Part shown: piece after piece, positions 36,863-45,600 of the stretch
Numbering within the stretch: the first letter of the stretch is position 1
How the letters are laid out: every line of letters starts with the position of its first letter
Source of the DNA: CAYOXM01 sp964407925
GTDB taxonomy: Bacteria > Patescibacteriota > Patescibacteriia > SG8-24
Assembly (NCBI GenBank): GCA_964407925.1
Contig: CAYOXM010000001.1
Coordinates: 62,001 to 126,000, forward strand
Direction: 5' to 3'
Length of the DNA stretch: 64,000 nucleotides
Notes under the pieces: model-generated
Told to the model about the DNA's origin: nothing
Seen by the model: the letters and a program-made list of their open reading frames with translations, nothing else
The model's database searches: none
Made by a program: the position numbers and the translations under genes

Positions 36863-37735
36863 ATGCGTTCCATGGAATCTTCGCGCCACGCGTCGCCCCA
36901 AAACGACGGCGGAGGCAAGGAATCCAAGCCGAAATTCGACTTGGAGGAGGTGTCCCAGGACATCACGCCCGAATTGCCGGGCGCGGAGGATGTGGATGCC
37001 GCGTTCGAGAATATGACGACCGGCGCGCTCGAACAGGAGCCTGCACGCAAGGACATTCCCCTTTCCGAGCAAATCGGGCCGATCGCGCGGGAAGAGCACG
37101 GACGAAAGCTGAGCGTGAACGAAGTCGCGAACAACGAGGCGCTCCGCGCCATTGATGCCCTTTCGCGATCGGCCGGTGCGAAAGAGCTGACCACGTTCAG
37201 GGAAGATTTCCTTGAAAAACTGCGTGCAGAACAGCCCGAAGCCGACGAGCAGGCCGCCCTGCGGCAGCTCGCGGCCGACCTCCGCCAGTACTACAGTCTC
37301 AACATCGACCTCGAAAAGAAGGAGCTCGCCGCCGACATCCTCGCCCTCCGGCAGGAACTCGGCGTGGACGACATGGAATCGAACGCGGGAAAGGAACTGC
37401 TCGCCAAAATCGAAGGCGGCGAGATCACCGACGTCGTCGAGGCGATGAACGCGTACCAGCAGGCGTTCGAGGACGCGAAAAAGGAAGGTTACCTGTCGAC
37501 CGAGGTGCAAAAGCAGTTTGAAAAAATCCACAAAGCCATCGCCGAACTCGAAGCGGGAGGACGCACGCAGGGCGCCGCGGCCGAGCTCGCGAACATCGAG
37601 GAGTCGGAAGTGGACGACCTGTTCGGCGGCCTCGAAGCCGGCACGGAAAAGAAGCCTGAAACCGGCCTCGAGGACGTGACGGACAAGGACGTCGACGACC
37701 TGTTCGACAACATCCAGAAGACCGGAACGGAATGA
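36863..37735 (+). CDS. Acidic cytoplasmic helical protein of unknown function
   Basis: A 290-residue, strongly acidic protein with no signal peptide and no membrane helix. The first 100 residues look disordered. About 100-240 are helical (LTTFREDFLEKLRAEQPEADEQAALRQLAADLRQYYSLNIDLEKKELAADILALRQELGVDD). The C-terminus holds two similar acidic motifs, SEVDDLFGGLEAGTEKKPETG and DVDDLFDNIQKTGTE. The twin xDVDDLF motifs could be binding peptides. ATG 36863 or 36872. A single gene with its own promoter and terminator. No family recognised. Confidence 0.75.
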   Translation: MRSMESSRHASPQNDGGGKESKPKFDLEEVSQDITPELPGAEDVDAAFENMTTGALEQEPARKDIPLSEQIGPIAREEHGRKLSVNEVANNEALRAIDALSRSAGAKELTTFREDFLEKLRAEQPEADEQAALRQLAADLRQYYSLNIDLEKKELAADILALRQELGVDDMESNAGKELLAKIEGGEITDVVEAMNAYQQAFEDAKKEGYLSTEVQKQFEKIHKAIAELEAGGRTQGAAAELANIEESEVDDLFGGLEAGTEKKPETGLEDVTDKDVDDLFDNIQKTGTE

Positions 37736-37744
37736 TTCCGTTGA

Positions 37745-37776
37745 AACGAAAAACCGCCCTCGGGCGGTTTTTCGTT
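37745..37776. terminator. Bidirectional terminator
   Basis: ACGAAAAACCGCCC TC GGGCGGTTTTTCGT between convergent genes. Confidence 0.9.
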
Positions 37777-37790
37777 TGCGCGAGAATCGC

Positions 37791-39230
37791 TTACGGCACC
37801 ATCCGAATCTCGACGAGGTTCGCCGCGCCGGCGCCGGCGGGATCGACCGCCACGACGACGACCTTGTCGCCGGCCTTCACGAGCCCTTCTTTCTTGAGAA
37901 ACTCCCCGCCCTTCTGCAGGAGCTCATCGATGGATTTGCACTCGGGGAGGAGGAACGGAATGACGCCCCAGGACAAGTTGAGCTGGTTGCGCGTCCGTTC
38001 AGAGGTCGTCGCGACGGCAATGGGGAGCTGCGGGCGGTGGCGGCTGACGATGCGGCCGAGATCGCCGTTCCCCGACAGCGCGAGGATGAGCTTGGCATCG
38101 ACGTCCTTCGCCATGATGGCGGCAGCCTCGGCCATGACCGCCTCGTCGCTCTTCCCCGCCTGCATGTGCGCATGCGGTTCGATGTCGTCGCGTCCCGAAG
38201 CCTCCGTTTCCTGGACGATGCGCGCCATCGTCTCGACGGCCTCGAGCGGGAACTTACCGCTCGCCGACTCCCCTGAGAGCATCACGGCGTCGGTATGATC
38301 GATGACCGCGTTCGCGACGTCTGACACTTCGGCGCGCGTCGGCCGGGGGTTCCTGATCATCGAATCGAGCATCTGGGTGGCGACGATGACCGGTTTCGCG
38401 GCAGCGAGGCACTTCTCGATGAGCGTCTTCTGGGCGAGCGGCACCTCCTCGGCCGGCGTCTCGATGCCGAGGTCGCCGCGCGCGACCATGATGGCGTCGA
38501 CCGCGGCGACGATCTCATCCATGTTCCTGATCGCCTCGTGCTTCTCGATTTTCGCGATGACCCTGAGCGGGCGTTCCGGCGTGATGCCGAGCTCCTTCTC
38601 GTACGCGGCGATAAGCGCGCGGAGGTCGTTGATGTCGTTCGCGGAGCGCACGAAAGAGAGCGCGACCCAGTCGACGCCCTGACCCACGCCGAACTTCAGG
38701 TCCTCCTTGTCCTTGTCGGTGATGGCGGGGACGGAAAGCGATGCCGTCGGCAAGTTAAAGCCCTTGTGCGAGGTGAGCGGACCGCCGTTCACGACTTCGG
38801 TCACGATGTCGCGGCCGCGGATTTCCTTTACCTTCACCTCGAGCAGTCCGTCGTCGAGCAGGATGCTGTCGCCAGCCTTCAGGTCCTCGTGCAGGCGTTC
38901 GTGGGACACGGTGATGCGCGGAAGCGCGGCACCCGGCTCGGTCGTGAACACGGCGTCCTCGCCCTTCATGAGCATGACGCCCTCCTTGGGGAGGTCGCCG
39001 ACGCGGATCTTTGGTCCCTGAAGGTCCTGGAGCAACGCCACGGGCTCCCCGATACGTCCAGCGACCTCGCGGATAGTCTTGATGAGCTTGGCGTGGTCGT
39101 CATGCGTACCGTGGGAGAAATTGAGGCGTGCCACGTTCATGCCCGCCAAGAGCATCTTTTCGAGCATGTCCGGCTCATGGGACGCCGGACCGATGGTGCA
39201 GACGATCTTCGTTCGCTTGGCGTTCCTCAT
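37791..39230 (-). CDS. pyk: Pyruvate kinase
   Basis: A 479-residue protein with the full pyruvate kinase pattern: KIVCTIGPASHEPDML, NFSHGTHDDHAKLI, the catalytic Lys region RVIAKIEKHEAIRNMDEI, metal-binding MVARGDLGIE, ATQMLDSMIRNPRPTRAEVSDVANAV, and a C-terminal regulatory domain. It makes ATP from phosphoenolpyruvate at the end of glycolysis. The gene stands alone with its own promoter. Confidence 0.95.
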   Translation of the reverse strand: MRNAKRTKIVCTIGPASHEPDMLEKMLLAGMNVARLNFSHGTHDDHAKLIKTIREVAGRIGEPVALLQDLQGPKIRVGDLPKEGVMLMKGEDAVFTTEPGAALPRITVSHERLHEDLKAGDSILLDDGLLEVKVKEIRGRDIVTEVVNGGPLTSHKGFNLPTASLSVPAITDKDKEDLKFGVGQGVDWVALSFVRSANDINDLRALIAAYEKELGITPERPLRVIAKIEKHEAIRNMDEIVAAVDAIMVARGDLGIETPAEEVPLAQKTLIEKCLAAAKPVIVATQMLDSMIRNPRPTRAEVSDVANAVIDHTDAVMLSGESASGKFPLEAVETMARIVQETEASGRDDIEPHAHMQAGKSDEAVMAEAAAIMAKDVDAKLILALSGNGDLGRIVSRHRPQLPIAVATTSERTRNQLNLSWGVIPFLLPECKSIDELLQKGGEFLKKEGLVKAGDKVVVVAVDPAGAGAANLVEIRMVP

Positions 39231-39287
39231 AGGGCGTAAGAAATGCCGGCCCTGTGGGCGCGGCGTTCGTGGTCTTATTCGACCTTA

Positions 39288-39325
39288 ATTATAGCAAAAA
39301 ACGCGGCTCTTGTGAACCGCGTTTT
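39288..39325 (-). promoter_or_regulatory. pyk promoter overlapping the nrdR terminator
   Basis: Minus strand: TTCACA at 39316-39311, 17 bp ending in TGC, TATAAT at 39293-39288. The same DNA forms AAAACGCGG (39297-39305) / CCGCGTTTT (39317-39325) with a T-run, the terminator of nrdR. The -35 box lies in the loop, so transcription from nrdR and firing of pyk may interfere. Confidence 0.7.
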
Positions 39326-39357
39326 ACATCTCCCCTTATTTCGCGCGCTCCTCTTTT

Positions 39358-39852
39358 TTAACGCGCAATGACCTTTCTCAACGCCTTGCGACCGCCCTCT
39401 TCCTTCGCGATCAGCTTGTCGAGCTCCGCCTGGAAGGTTTTCACGTCCGCGAACGAACGGTAGACCGAGGCGAACCGGATATAGGCGACCGTATCGAAGG
39501 CGCGCAAGTGTGCCATGACAATTTCGCCAACCTCCTCGCTCGTGATTTCGTCTTTCTTTCGCTTCTGGATGTCGCGCTCGATGCCGCCGACGAGCGTCTT
39601 GAGGTCGTCCTTCGAGCACGGACGCTTCTCGAGCGCGCGCCTCAGGCCCGCCTCGAGCTTTTCGCGCAGATACGGCTCGCGGCGGCCGTTGCGCTTCACG
39701 ACCGTCAGGTCGAGGATTTCCACCTCCTCGACGGTGGAAAAACGGTATTCGCATTCCATGCACTCGCGGCGGCGACGGATGCCCAAACCCTCGGAGGTGA
39801 TCCGCGAGTCGACGACCTTCGAATCTTCGTGATTGCAGACGGGACAGCGCAT
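39358..39852 (-). CDS. nrdR: Transcriptional repressor NrdR
   Basis: A 164-residue protein. N-terminal zinc ribbon MRCPVCNHEDSKVVDSR...CMECEYRF (two CxxC pairs), then an ATP-cone at about 45-135 (VVKRNGRREPYLREKLEAGLRRALEKRPCSKDDLKTLVGGIERDIQ, GEIVMAHLRAFDTVAYIRFASVYRSF). It represses ribonucleotide reductase genes in response to ATP/dATP. No nrd gene lies in the window. Flanked by ftsZ upstream and pyk downstream. Confidence 0.95.
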   Translation of the reverse strand: MRCPVCNHEDSKVVDSRITSEGLGIRRRRECMECEYRFSTVEEVEILDLTVVKRNGRREPYLREKLEAGLRRALEKRPCSKDDLKTLVGGIERDIQKRKKDEITSEEVGEIVMAHLRAFDTVAYIRFASVYRSFADVKTFQAELDKLIAKEEGGRKALRKVIAR

Positions 39853-39907
39853 CCGAGTGAGGTTAGAGCTTAAAGCGTCAGAGCTTAGAGCTCGCGGGGC
39901 GTGCCGC

Positions 39908-41251
39908 CTACATCATCTTCCTGCGGATGAACGCGGGAATTTCGAGATCCTCTTCCTGGCTGGCCGCGGCGGCAGGGGCCGCTTCGGCATGAACGACTTC
40001 CTTGACCGGAAGGACGCGCTTCACGAACGGCGCGGGGGCGGCTGCCGGTTCCTCGATGACGTCGAGGACCGGAGCGGCCTGCTGCGGCCGCGGCTCGGGC
40101 TGACGCGCGGGCTCCTGGTGCAGGATGTCCCTCGCCGGAGCCGGGGCCGGCTGTTCGACGCGGCGATCGGGAAACGGCCGGACGCTCGCGGTCGGTGCGG
40201 GGGCAGGAGCGGGGGCGGCCTCCTTGCGCACGAAGCGGTTCGGGGTGAAATACCCCGCATCGGCGACGCGACGGTCGCTCCCGGCGGAAGGACGGGTCTC
40301 CCCGTCGAAACCGGTCGCGATGACGCAAACCTTGAGCTCATCCTTGAGTGCCTCGTCGATGACCGTGCCGAAGATGACCTTGGCTGAAGGGTCGGCGCTC
40401 TGGGTGATGACCTTGGCCGCCTCGGAAACCTCGTACATGGAGAGGCTCGGACCGCCGGTGATGGTAAAGAGAATGCCCTTAGCGCCCTCGATGGACACCT
40501 CGAGGAGCGGGCTCGAAATGGCGGCCTTCGCTGCCTCGACCGCGCGGTTCTCGCCGGTGCCGCGGCCGATGCCCATGAGGGCGGAGCCGGTATCGTTCAT
40601 GATGGCGCGGACGTCCGCGAAGTCGACGTTGATGAGGCCGGGGACGGTGATGACTTCGGAAATGCCCTGCACGCCCTGACGGAGCACGTCGTCGACGGTC
40701 TCGAACGCGTCAAGAAGCGAGGTCTTCTTGTCGATGACCTGCAGCACGCGGTCGTTCGGAATTGAGATGATGGTGTCGACGTGCGCGGCAAGGTCGGCGT
40801 ACGCCTTCTCCGCGATATCACGGCGCTGGGCGCCCTCGAAACTGAACGGCTTCGTGACGACCGCGACAGTGAGCGCGCCGCAATCCTTGGCGATCTCCGC
40901 GATGACGGGCGACGCGCCGGAACCGGTGCCGCCGCCGAGGCCGCAGGTGATGAACACCATGTCCGCGCCCTTGAGCGCGTCGCGCAGCTCGTTCTGGCTC
41001 TCCTCCGCCGCGCCGCGACCGACTTCGGGATTCATGCCGGCACCGAGGCCGCGCGTGACGCTCTTGCCGAGATGGATCTTCGTGGGCGCCTGCGAGTAGT
41101 GCAGCGCCTGCACGTCGGTGTTCGCGGCGATGAACTCCACGCCCTTGATCTTCGACTTGATCATCCGGTTGACTGCCGAACCGCCGGAGCCGCCGGCACC
41201 GATGACTTTGATCTTCGCGAACGTCTCGATCGCGGGGCGCACTTCTGGCAT
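39908..41251 (-). CDS. ftsZ: Cell division GTPase FtsZ
   Basis: A 447-residue protein. The GTPase domain shows IKVIGAGGSGGSAVNRMI, ANTDVQAL, the tubulin signature CGLGGGTGSGASPVIAEIAK and ISIPNDRVLQ. Then comes the C-terminal domain (GILFTITGGPSLSMYEVSEAAKVI), a Pro/Ala-rich linker of about 90 residues, and the conserved tail EIPAFIRRKMM that binds FtsA. I chose ATG 41251 (MPEVRPAIETF); the longer frame would run through the promoter. It polymerises into the division ring. Confidence 0.95.
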   Translation of the reverse strand: MPEVRPAIETFAKIKVIGAGGSGGSAVNRMIKSKIKGVEFIAANTDVQALHYSQAPTKIHLGKSVTRGLGAGMNPEVGRGAAEESQNELRDALKGADMVFITCGLGGGTGSGASPVIAEIAKDCGALTVAVVTKPFSFEGAQRRDIAEKAYADLAAHVDTIISIPNDRVLQVIDKKTSLLDAFETVDDVLRQGVQGISEVITVPGLINVDFADVRAIMNDTGSALMGIGRGTGENRAVEAAKAAISSPLLEVSIEGAKGILFTITGGPSLSMYEVSEAAKVITQSADPSAKVIFGTVIDEALKDELKVCVIATGFDGETRPSAGSDRRVADAGYFTPNRFVRKEAAPAPAPAPTASVRPFPDRRVEQPAPAPARDILHQEPARQPEPRPQQAAPVLDVIEEPAAAPAPFVKRVLPVKEVVHAEAAPAAAASQEEDLEIPAFIRRKMM

Positions 41252-41317
41252 AGGAGTGGGATGACGGATTTCTCGAGATGATATCCCATGCGCAGTCGCG
41301 CCGGGATGCTTACTGCA

Positions 41318-41347
41318 AGGATACAGAAGAGCGATAAGGCGCGTCAA
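41318..41347 (-). promoter_or_regulatory. Promoter of ftsZ
   Basis: Minus strand: TTGACG at 41347-41342, 18 bp, TATCCT at 41323-41318. With the terminator after ftsA it shows that ftsZ has its own transcript. Confidence 0.6.
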
Positions 41348-41427
41348 GAAAAAATGGCTCTACTGAACAAAAAAAATACTCACTCGGTTGGAAGGTTCAA
41401 AGCTTAGAGCTTCAAAGCGCTGGAGCG

Positions 41428-41458
41428 AAAAAAAACCGGCTCATGCCGGCTTTCAACC
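41428..41458 (-). terminator. Terminator of the ybeY-dagK-ftsA unit
   Basis: Minus strand: GCCGGC ATGA GCCGGT followed by eight T. Confidence 0.75.
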
Positions 41459-41479
41459 TTTTAACCTCTCAACCTTGCC

Positions 41480-42751
41480 TTAGGGAACCATCGCGCCGAA
41501 CCACTTCTTGAAAGTGGCAGTCACCTTCTCGACCGGTTTCGCGCCCGCGAACATGCGCATGCCCTTGCCGCGCTTCACCTGGTCGGGCGTCTCGTTGATG
41601 CCCCACTGCACGAGGCCGATGGCGGTCGTGAACGAAAGGTCGTTCACGCGATCGGTAATGCTCGTGATGCCGATCGGCGTGCCGAGGGCGACCGGGAGGC
41701 GGAGCTTCTGCTTCGCGAGCTCCACGAGGCCGGGGATCTTCGAGCCGCCGCCGGTGAGCACGATGCCCGCGGGCAGGAGTCCGTTGCGACCGACTTTCTT
41801 CAATTCCTTGTCGACCTTCTCGAGAATCTCCTCGAGCCGCGCCTGCACGATCTGCGACACGAAACGTCGCGAGACGAGTTCGTCCTGATCGGCGCCGAGC
41901 TCGCGCAGGTTGACCTCCTCGGCACGGTCGACGTCTTTCGCGACCGCGTTCGCGTACTGGAGCTTCACGCGCTCGGCGACGTCGATCGAGGTACGCAGCC
42001 CGATGGCGACGTCGGAGGTGACGTGTTCCGAACCGACGGGAAGCGCGGCCATGTGCAGGATGTCGCCCTGCTCGAACACGACGACGTTGGTCGTCGCGCC
42101 GCCCACGTTCACGACGGCGACGCCGAGCTCCTTCTGGCGGTCTGTCGCGACCACTTCGGCCGCGGCGAGCACGCCGACGACGAGCCGTTCGATGTTGACG
42201 CCCGTGCGGTAGACGCACTTGGTGAGATTCTTGATGTGCGCCGACTGGCCTTGCACGATCTGCGCGTCGACTTCGAGGCGGATGCCGTTCATGCCGACCG
42301 GATCCTTGATGCCCGGCTGGCCGTCGACGATGAAGGACTTGGGAATCACGTGAACGATCTCGAAATTGACCGGGGTCGCGACCGTCTGCGCCGCGTCGAC
42401 CGCCCTTTCGACGTCATCTTCGCGGATTTCGCCGTCGGCGCGTGATACGGCGACGACGCCTTTGCTCTCGAGCATGCCGACGTTCGATCCGGAAATGGCG
42501 ACCCAGGCGCTCCCGACAGGCGCGCCGGTCATCCGCTCGACTTTTTCGATGCACGAAGACACCGAGGATACCGCATCCTCGATGGAGTTGATCGCCCCGC
42601 GATGAATCCCTTCCGAGGGGACCTCCGCGGCGCCGATGATATGCACCTGCTCCTTGTCGCCCACCGGGAGCTTCTGACCGACCGCGATTCGGACCGCGGT
42701 GGAACCGATGTCGATGCCGGCGAACAACATGTCTTCAGCCATGCGGGCCAT
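41480..42751 (-). CDS. ftsA: Cell division protein FtsA
   Basis: A 423-residue actin-fold protein: FAGIDIGSTAVRIAVGQ (phosphate 1), VNVGGATTNVVVFEQGDILHMAALPVGSEHVTSDVAIGL (phosphate 2 and connecting region), LTGGGSKIPGLVELAKQKL (adenosine motif), and the SHS2 1C subdomain between them. The C-terminus FKKWFGAMVP may be the membrane-binding amphipathic helix. It anchors FtsZ to the membrane. Starts at 42751, 42742 or 42730 are possible. Downstream of dagK with an 18-bp gap. Confidence 0.95.
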   Translation of the reverse strand: MARMAEDMLFAGIDIGSTAVRIAVGQKLPVGDKEQVHIIGAAEVPSEGIHRGAINSIEDAVSSVSSCIEKVERMTGAPVGSAWVAISGSNVGMLESKGVVAVSRADGEIREDDVERAVDAAQTVATPVNFEIVHVIPKSFIVDGQPGIKDPVGMNGIRLEVDAQIVQGQSAHIKNLTKCVYRTGVNIERLVVGVLAAAEVVATDRQKELGVAVVNVGGATTNVVVFEQGDILHMAALPVGSEHVTSDVAIGLRTSIDVAERVKLQYANAVAKDVDRAEEVNLRELGADQDELVSRRFVSQIVQARLEEILEKVDKELKKVGRNGLLPAGIVLTGGGSKIPGLVELAKQKLRLPVALGTPIGITSITDRVNDLSFTTAIGLVQWGINETPDQVKRGKGMRMFAGAKPVEKVTATFKKWFGAMVP

Positions 42752-42769
42752 ACCTATGCTGGGCGGTTA

Positions 42770-43141
42770 CTATGCTTCGAACAGTTTGACGACGTACGGC
42801 CAAAAAATCAAGACGCCGATCAGGAACGCGCCGACCGAAGCCACGAGCACCGTACCGGCCATGATGTCCTTGATGTCCTCGACGTAATGGTGGATGCGCG
42901 GCTTGAGGATGTCGACCATCCGCTCGAAGATGCTGTTGACCAATTCTAGCACGAGAACAAGCACAATCGCAAGCGTAAGCAAGGCCTTTTCCGGGGTCCG
43001 CAGGCCGAGGAGGAACATCAGCGCGACGACCGCCGCGGCGAGGCCAAGTTGGATGCGGAAATTAGGCTCCTCACGGGCGACCGTGACGATGCCCTTGGCC
43101 GCGTACCGAAAGCTTTTTCCGAGACGAGCGAGCTCGTTCAT
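42770..43141 (-). CDS. dagK: Diacylglycerol/undecaprenol kinase family protein
   Basis: A 123-residue membrane protein with three helices: KSFRYAAKGIVTVAREEPNFRIQLGLAAAVVALMFLLGL, ALLTLAIVLVLVLELVNSIFERMVDILKPRIHHYVEDIKDIMAGTVLVASV. The ELVNSIFERMVDxxxP and KDIMAGTVL motifs fit the DagK family (usual ExxNTAIE..KDxAAGAV). In this group it probably phosphorylates undecaprenol to recycle lipid carrier for glycan synthesis. It lies 11 bp after ybeY and 18 bp before ftsA. Confidence 0.9.
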   Translation of the reverse strand: MNELARLGKSFRYAAKGIVTVAREEPNFRIQLGLAAAVVALMFLLGLRTPEKALLTLAIVLVLVLELVNSIFERMVDILKPRIHHYVEDIKDIMAGTVLVASVGAFLIGVLIFWPYVVKLFEA

Positions 43142-43152
43142 AGGGTTGAGCG

Positions 43153-43620
43153 CTAGAGGATGCCGGCGCGGATGAGAATGTCGTGCTGGAGCGCGAACAT
43201 CGCCCTTTCCTGACGTAAGGTCTCGTGATCGTGCCCGAGGAGGTGCAGGACCCCGTGGACGACCATGAGGGCGAATTCCTCCCGTACGGTCCGGCCGATG
43301 CGCTTCGCCTGGCGGCGGACTTGGGGCAGGCTCACGAAGAGGTCCCCGATGTCGTTTGCGGCCTTTTCCTTGTCGGGCAGGACGAACCCGCGCCGCTCCT
43401 TCAGGCCGAAGGAAAGCACGTCCGTCGTGCGGTCTTTTCCGCGCCACTGGCGGTTCAGGGAACGCATCTTGGCATCGCCAACGACCGAAAGCGACATGGA
43501 TGCCCCTCCCCTCCCTCCGCCCCGCGCATATGCGAGCGTGGCAAGCCGTCCAAGCTCGGCCTTGCCGACGCCGGCAGGGAGCCGCCCTTCGAACGTGATG
43601 GACACCATATGGTTCATCAT
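43153..43620 (-). CDS. ybeY: Endoribonuclease YbeY
   Basis: A 155-residue protein with the zinc-binding signature HGVLHLLGHDHETLRQERAMFALQHDIL (HGxLHxxGyDH) and the upstream MRSLNRQWRGKDRTTDVLSFGL. It acts in 16S rRNA maturation and ribosome quality control. ATG 43620 is taken; 43617 and 43608 are also in frame. First gene of ybeY-dagK-ftsA. Confidence 0.92.
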   Translation of the reverse strand: MMNHMVSITFEGRLPAGVGKAELGRLATLAYARGGGRGGASMSLSVVGDAKMRSLNRQWRGKDRTTDVLSFGLKERRGFVLPDKEKAANDIGDLFVSLPQVRRQAKRIGRTVREEFALMVVHGVLHLLGHDHETLRQERAMFALQHDILIRAGIL

Positions 43621-43647
43621 AGCCCAGGGATGACGGTTTGAAAACAA

Positions 43648-43677
43648 AGGAGGCTGTCCACATTGGAACAGCCTCCA
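43648..43677 (-). terminator. Terminator downstream of the CGDxxCE-repeat protein gene
   Basis: GGAGGCTGT and ACAGCCTCC stem, followed on the minus strand by TTTGTTTT. Confidence 0.8.
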
Positions 43678-43697
43678 TTGCGTGTTTCCGTCAACGA

Positions 43698-44828
43698 TCA
43701 GTTTGCCTTGAGGCTCATGATCATCATCTGGAACGTGACTTTATACTGTATTTGGAGCTGTTTGCCGAGGTTATACGTGACGACGGCCACCTTGTCGCCA
43801 CCGAGCGAGACGTACGCCGTAAACCGGTCAGGACTCAGGATAGCCTCGTATCCCTGCCGCGTCGGGTACGGCTCGACCTGCGAGCTCGTGACGCCTGGGG
43901 CCGAAGCAAGGAACCAGTCCATGAGGCTCTGCCCCGGAGCCTTCTCTTCCATGAGCACCTGGATGGATTCGCCAGTCGGCGCCTCGAAGTAGATTTCCTT
44001 CTTCTCGGCGTCGCCTTCGCGCACGTTCCACGACGCGGGCTGGAGGACGGCGTACTTCTGCGTCGCGTTCGTGTAGGTGGCGATCTTCGGATTGTCCTTG
44101 AGCGCGGACGGCGCGGGTGTCGCGGGATCGTAGAGGTTCAACGCCTCGTTGAGATCGACGTACACGTCCTTGTCGGTATTGGGATCGTCGATCTTCGTCC
44201 CGAACACCTGCTGTTCCTCCTGGTCGGTCAGGCCGTCGCTGTCGGAATCGAGTCCCGGCGTCGGTTCCGGCGGCTTGCAATCAGCAACGCATGATTCGAT
44301 CGTTTCGGTCGGCGCCTCGCACTTGTTGTCGCCGCAGACGGGCGGCGGCGGGCCGCAGTCGGCAGAACAGTTCTGCGGGGTCTCCTTCGGGCTCTCGCAC
44401 CGGTCATCGCCGCAGACGGGCGGCGGCGGGCCGCAGTCGGATGCGCAGCTCGTCGCCGTTTCCTGCGGCGCCTCGCACTTGTTGTCGCCGCAGACGGGCG
44501 CGGGAGGCGCGGTGTTGACCGCGACCACGACGGGTTTCTTTTTCGGTACGAGGAAAAACGCCGCCGCGCCGCCGCCTCCGAGAAGGACGAGCGCGATGAT
44601 GACGATGAGGAGGACCGGCTTCTTCTTTTTCTGCTGGCCGGGCGGAACCGCGCCGGGGGCCGGCGGCGGGCCTGCAGGAGTGACGCCCGTCTGAATGGGC
44701 ATCTCCCGAACCCGCTTCTTGAGCGCGGCACCGTAAAACTTATCCGGTATGACGTGAATCACCGGCTCGTCTGCCGACGGCTGCTGCGTACCGGCTGGTT
44801 TTTCGAGTTCGTTCGGCGGAGTCGCCAT
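43698..44828 (-). CDS. Membrane-anchored protein with three CGDxxCE repeats and a TSP3-type calcium motif
   Basis: A 376-residue protein. Cytoplasmic Pro-rich N-terminus; membrane helix at about 71-93 (PVLLIVIIALVLLGGGGAAAFFL). Three Cys-rich repeats of about 26 residues follow (112-132, 138-158, 164-184: CGDNKCEAPQETATSCASDC and alike). Then comes a calcium-type DSDSDGLTDQEEQQVFGT stretch and a C-terminal domain of about 150 residues (VLQPASWNVREGDAEKKEIYFEAPTGESIQVLMEE). The C-terminal domain resembles a PsbP/DUF-type fold, but I am unsure. It is the last gene of a two-gene unit and belongs to the surface-protein block. Confidence 0.75.
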   Translation of the reverse strand: MATPPNELEKPAGTQQPSADEPVIHVIPDKFYGAALKKRVREMPIQTGVTPAGPPPAPGAVPPGQQKKKKPVLLIVIIALVLLGGGGAAAFFLVPKKKPVVVAVNTAPPAPVCGDNKCEAPQETATSCASDCGPPPPVCGDDRCESPKETPQNCSADCGPPPPVCGDNKCEAPTETIESCVADCKPPEPTPGLDSDSDGLTDQEEQQVFGTKIDDPNTDKDVYVDLNEALNLYDPATPAPSALKDNPKIATYTNATQKYAVLQPASWNVREGDAEKKEIYFEAPTGESIQVLMEEKAPGQSLMDWFLASAPGVTSSQVEPYPTRQGYEAILSPDRFTAYVSLGGDKVAVVTYNLGKQLQIQYKVTFQMMIMSLKAN

Positions 44829-44860
44829 AACGTTTTCGCTGCGGGTGATTCAAGCGCCGC

Positions 44861-45484
44861 CTACGGCTGACCGGGGACGCCGAAGAGTTTGCCCGGACCC
44901 TTGGGATTGTATCCCCCTTTGACTTCGGCCCCGTCGAGGAAGGAGTCGCCGTCGGTGTCGGGATTCTTCGGGTCGGTCGCGTAAATGCGCACCTCGTCGC
45001 GGTCCGACAACCCGTCGGCGTCGGTATCGTTCGCCTGAGGATTGGTTCCGAGCGTCGCTTCCTCGCTGTCCGTCAGGCCGTCACCGTCGTTATCGATCGG
45101 CTGAGCGACGGGCTCGGGGGGCTGAACGGGCTCAGTGGGCTGCGGTGCGGGCGCAGGAGGTGCGACTGGCGGTTCGGGCGTCGGCGCAGGAGCGGGGGCA
45201 GGCTGAGCCGACGGCTGCGGTGCGGGGGCAGGAGCCGGTGCGGGCGCTGCGGCGTCGTTGGTATCGGGAACGACGGCAGGCGCTTCTTTCTTGCCGCCAC
45301 GGGCGAAAAGGAAGTATCCGCCGCCGCCGAGGCCGAGGATGAAAACGATGATGATCAGCAAGAGGAGTTTGGACGGACCGCTGCGGGTCACCGGCTGCAC
45401 GGGAGGAGTAATGACGCGCGTTTTGGGCGTGTCCTTATCCACGTCTGCAAAGATATCCACCGGCTCCTTTTTGTCGTCGAACAT
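44861..45484 (-). CDS. Membrane-anchored TSP3-repeat protein
   Basis: A 207-residue protein. Short cytoplasmic part with an acidic start (MFDDKKEPVDIFADVDKD), membrane helix at about 39-60 (LLLLIIIVFILGLGGGGYFLF), a Pro/Ala/Gln-rich linker to about 130, and three thrombospondin type 3-like calcium motifs (DNDGDGLTDSEE, DTDADGLSDRDE, DTDGDSFLDGAE). Related in layout to the genes on both sides. Probably a surface spacer or scaffold protein. Confidence 0.75.
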   Translation of the reverse strand: MFDDKKEPVDIFADVDKDTPKTRVITPPVQPVTRSGPSKLLLLIIIVFILGLGGGGYFLFARGGKKEAPAVVPDTNDAAAPAPAPAPAPQPSAQPAPAPAPTPEPPVAPPAPAPQPTEPVQPPEPVAQPIDNDGDGLTDSEEATLGTNPQANDTDADGLSDRDEVRIYATDPKNPDTDGDSFLDGAEVKGGYNPKGPGKLFGVPGQP

Positions 45485-45515
45485 AAGGGGGAAGCGGTCG
45501 GTATTGACTTTATTC

Positions 45516-45521
45516 AGTATA
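45516..45521 (-). promoter_or_regulatory. Extended -10 element upstream of the TSP3 gene
   Basis: Minus strand TGC followed by TATACT (45521-45516). No good -35 hexamer is seen at 17 bp. Confidence 0.45.
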
Positions 45522-45556
45522 GCACGTTTTGACCCGCGCGCCTATCGCTCAGGAAG

Positions 45557-45584
45557 GGAAAAGGCCAGGCGTTGCCGCCCGGCC
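45557..45584 (-). terminator. Terminator of the giant-protein operon
   Basis: Minus strand: GGCCGGGCG GCAA CGCCTGGCC followed by TTTTCC, after the 220-residue TSP3 protein gene. Confidence 0.75.
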
Positions 45585-45600
45585 CCTTCGTCCGCGTCCA

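Noticed and set aside
41252..41347. A longer FtsZ start
   Set aside because: The extra residues do not resemble FtsZ, and the frame overlaps the ftsZ promoter.
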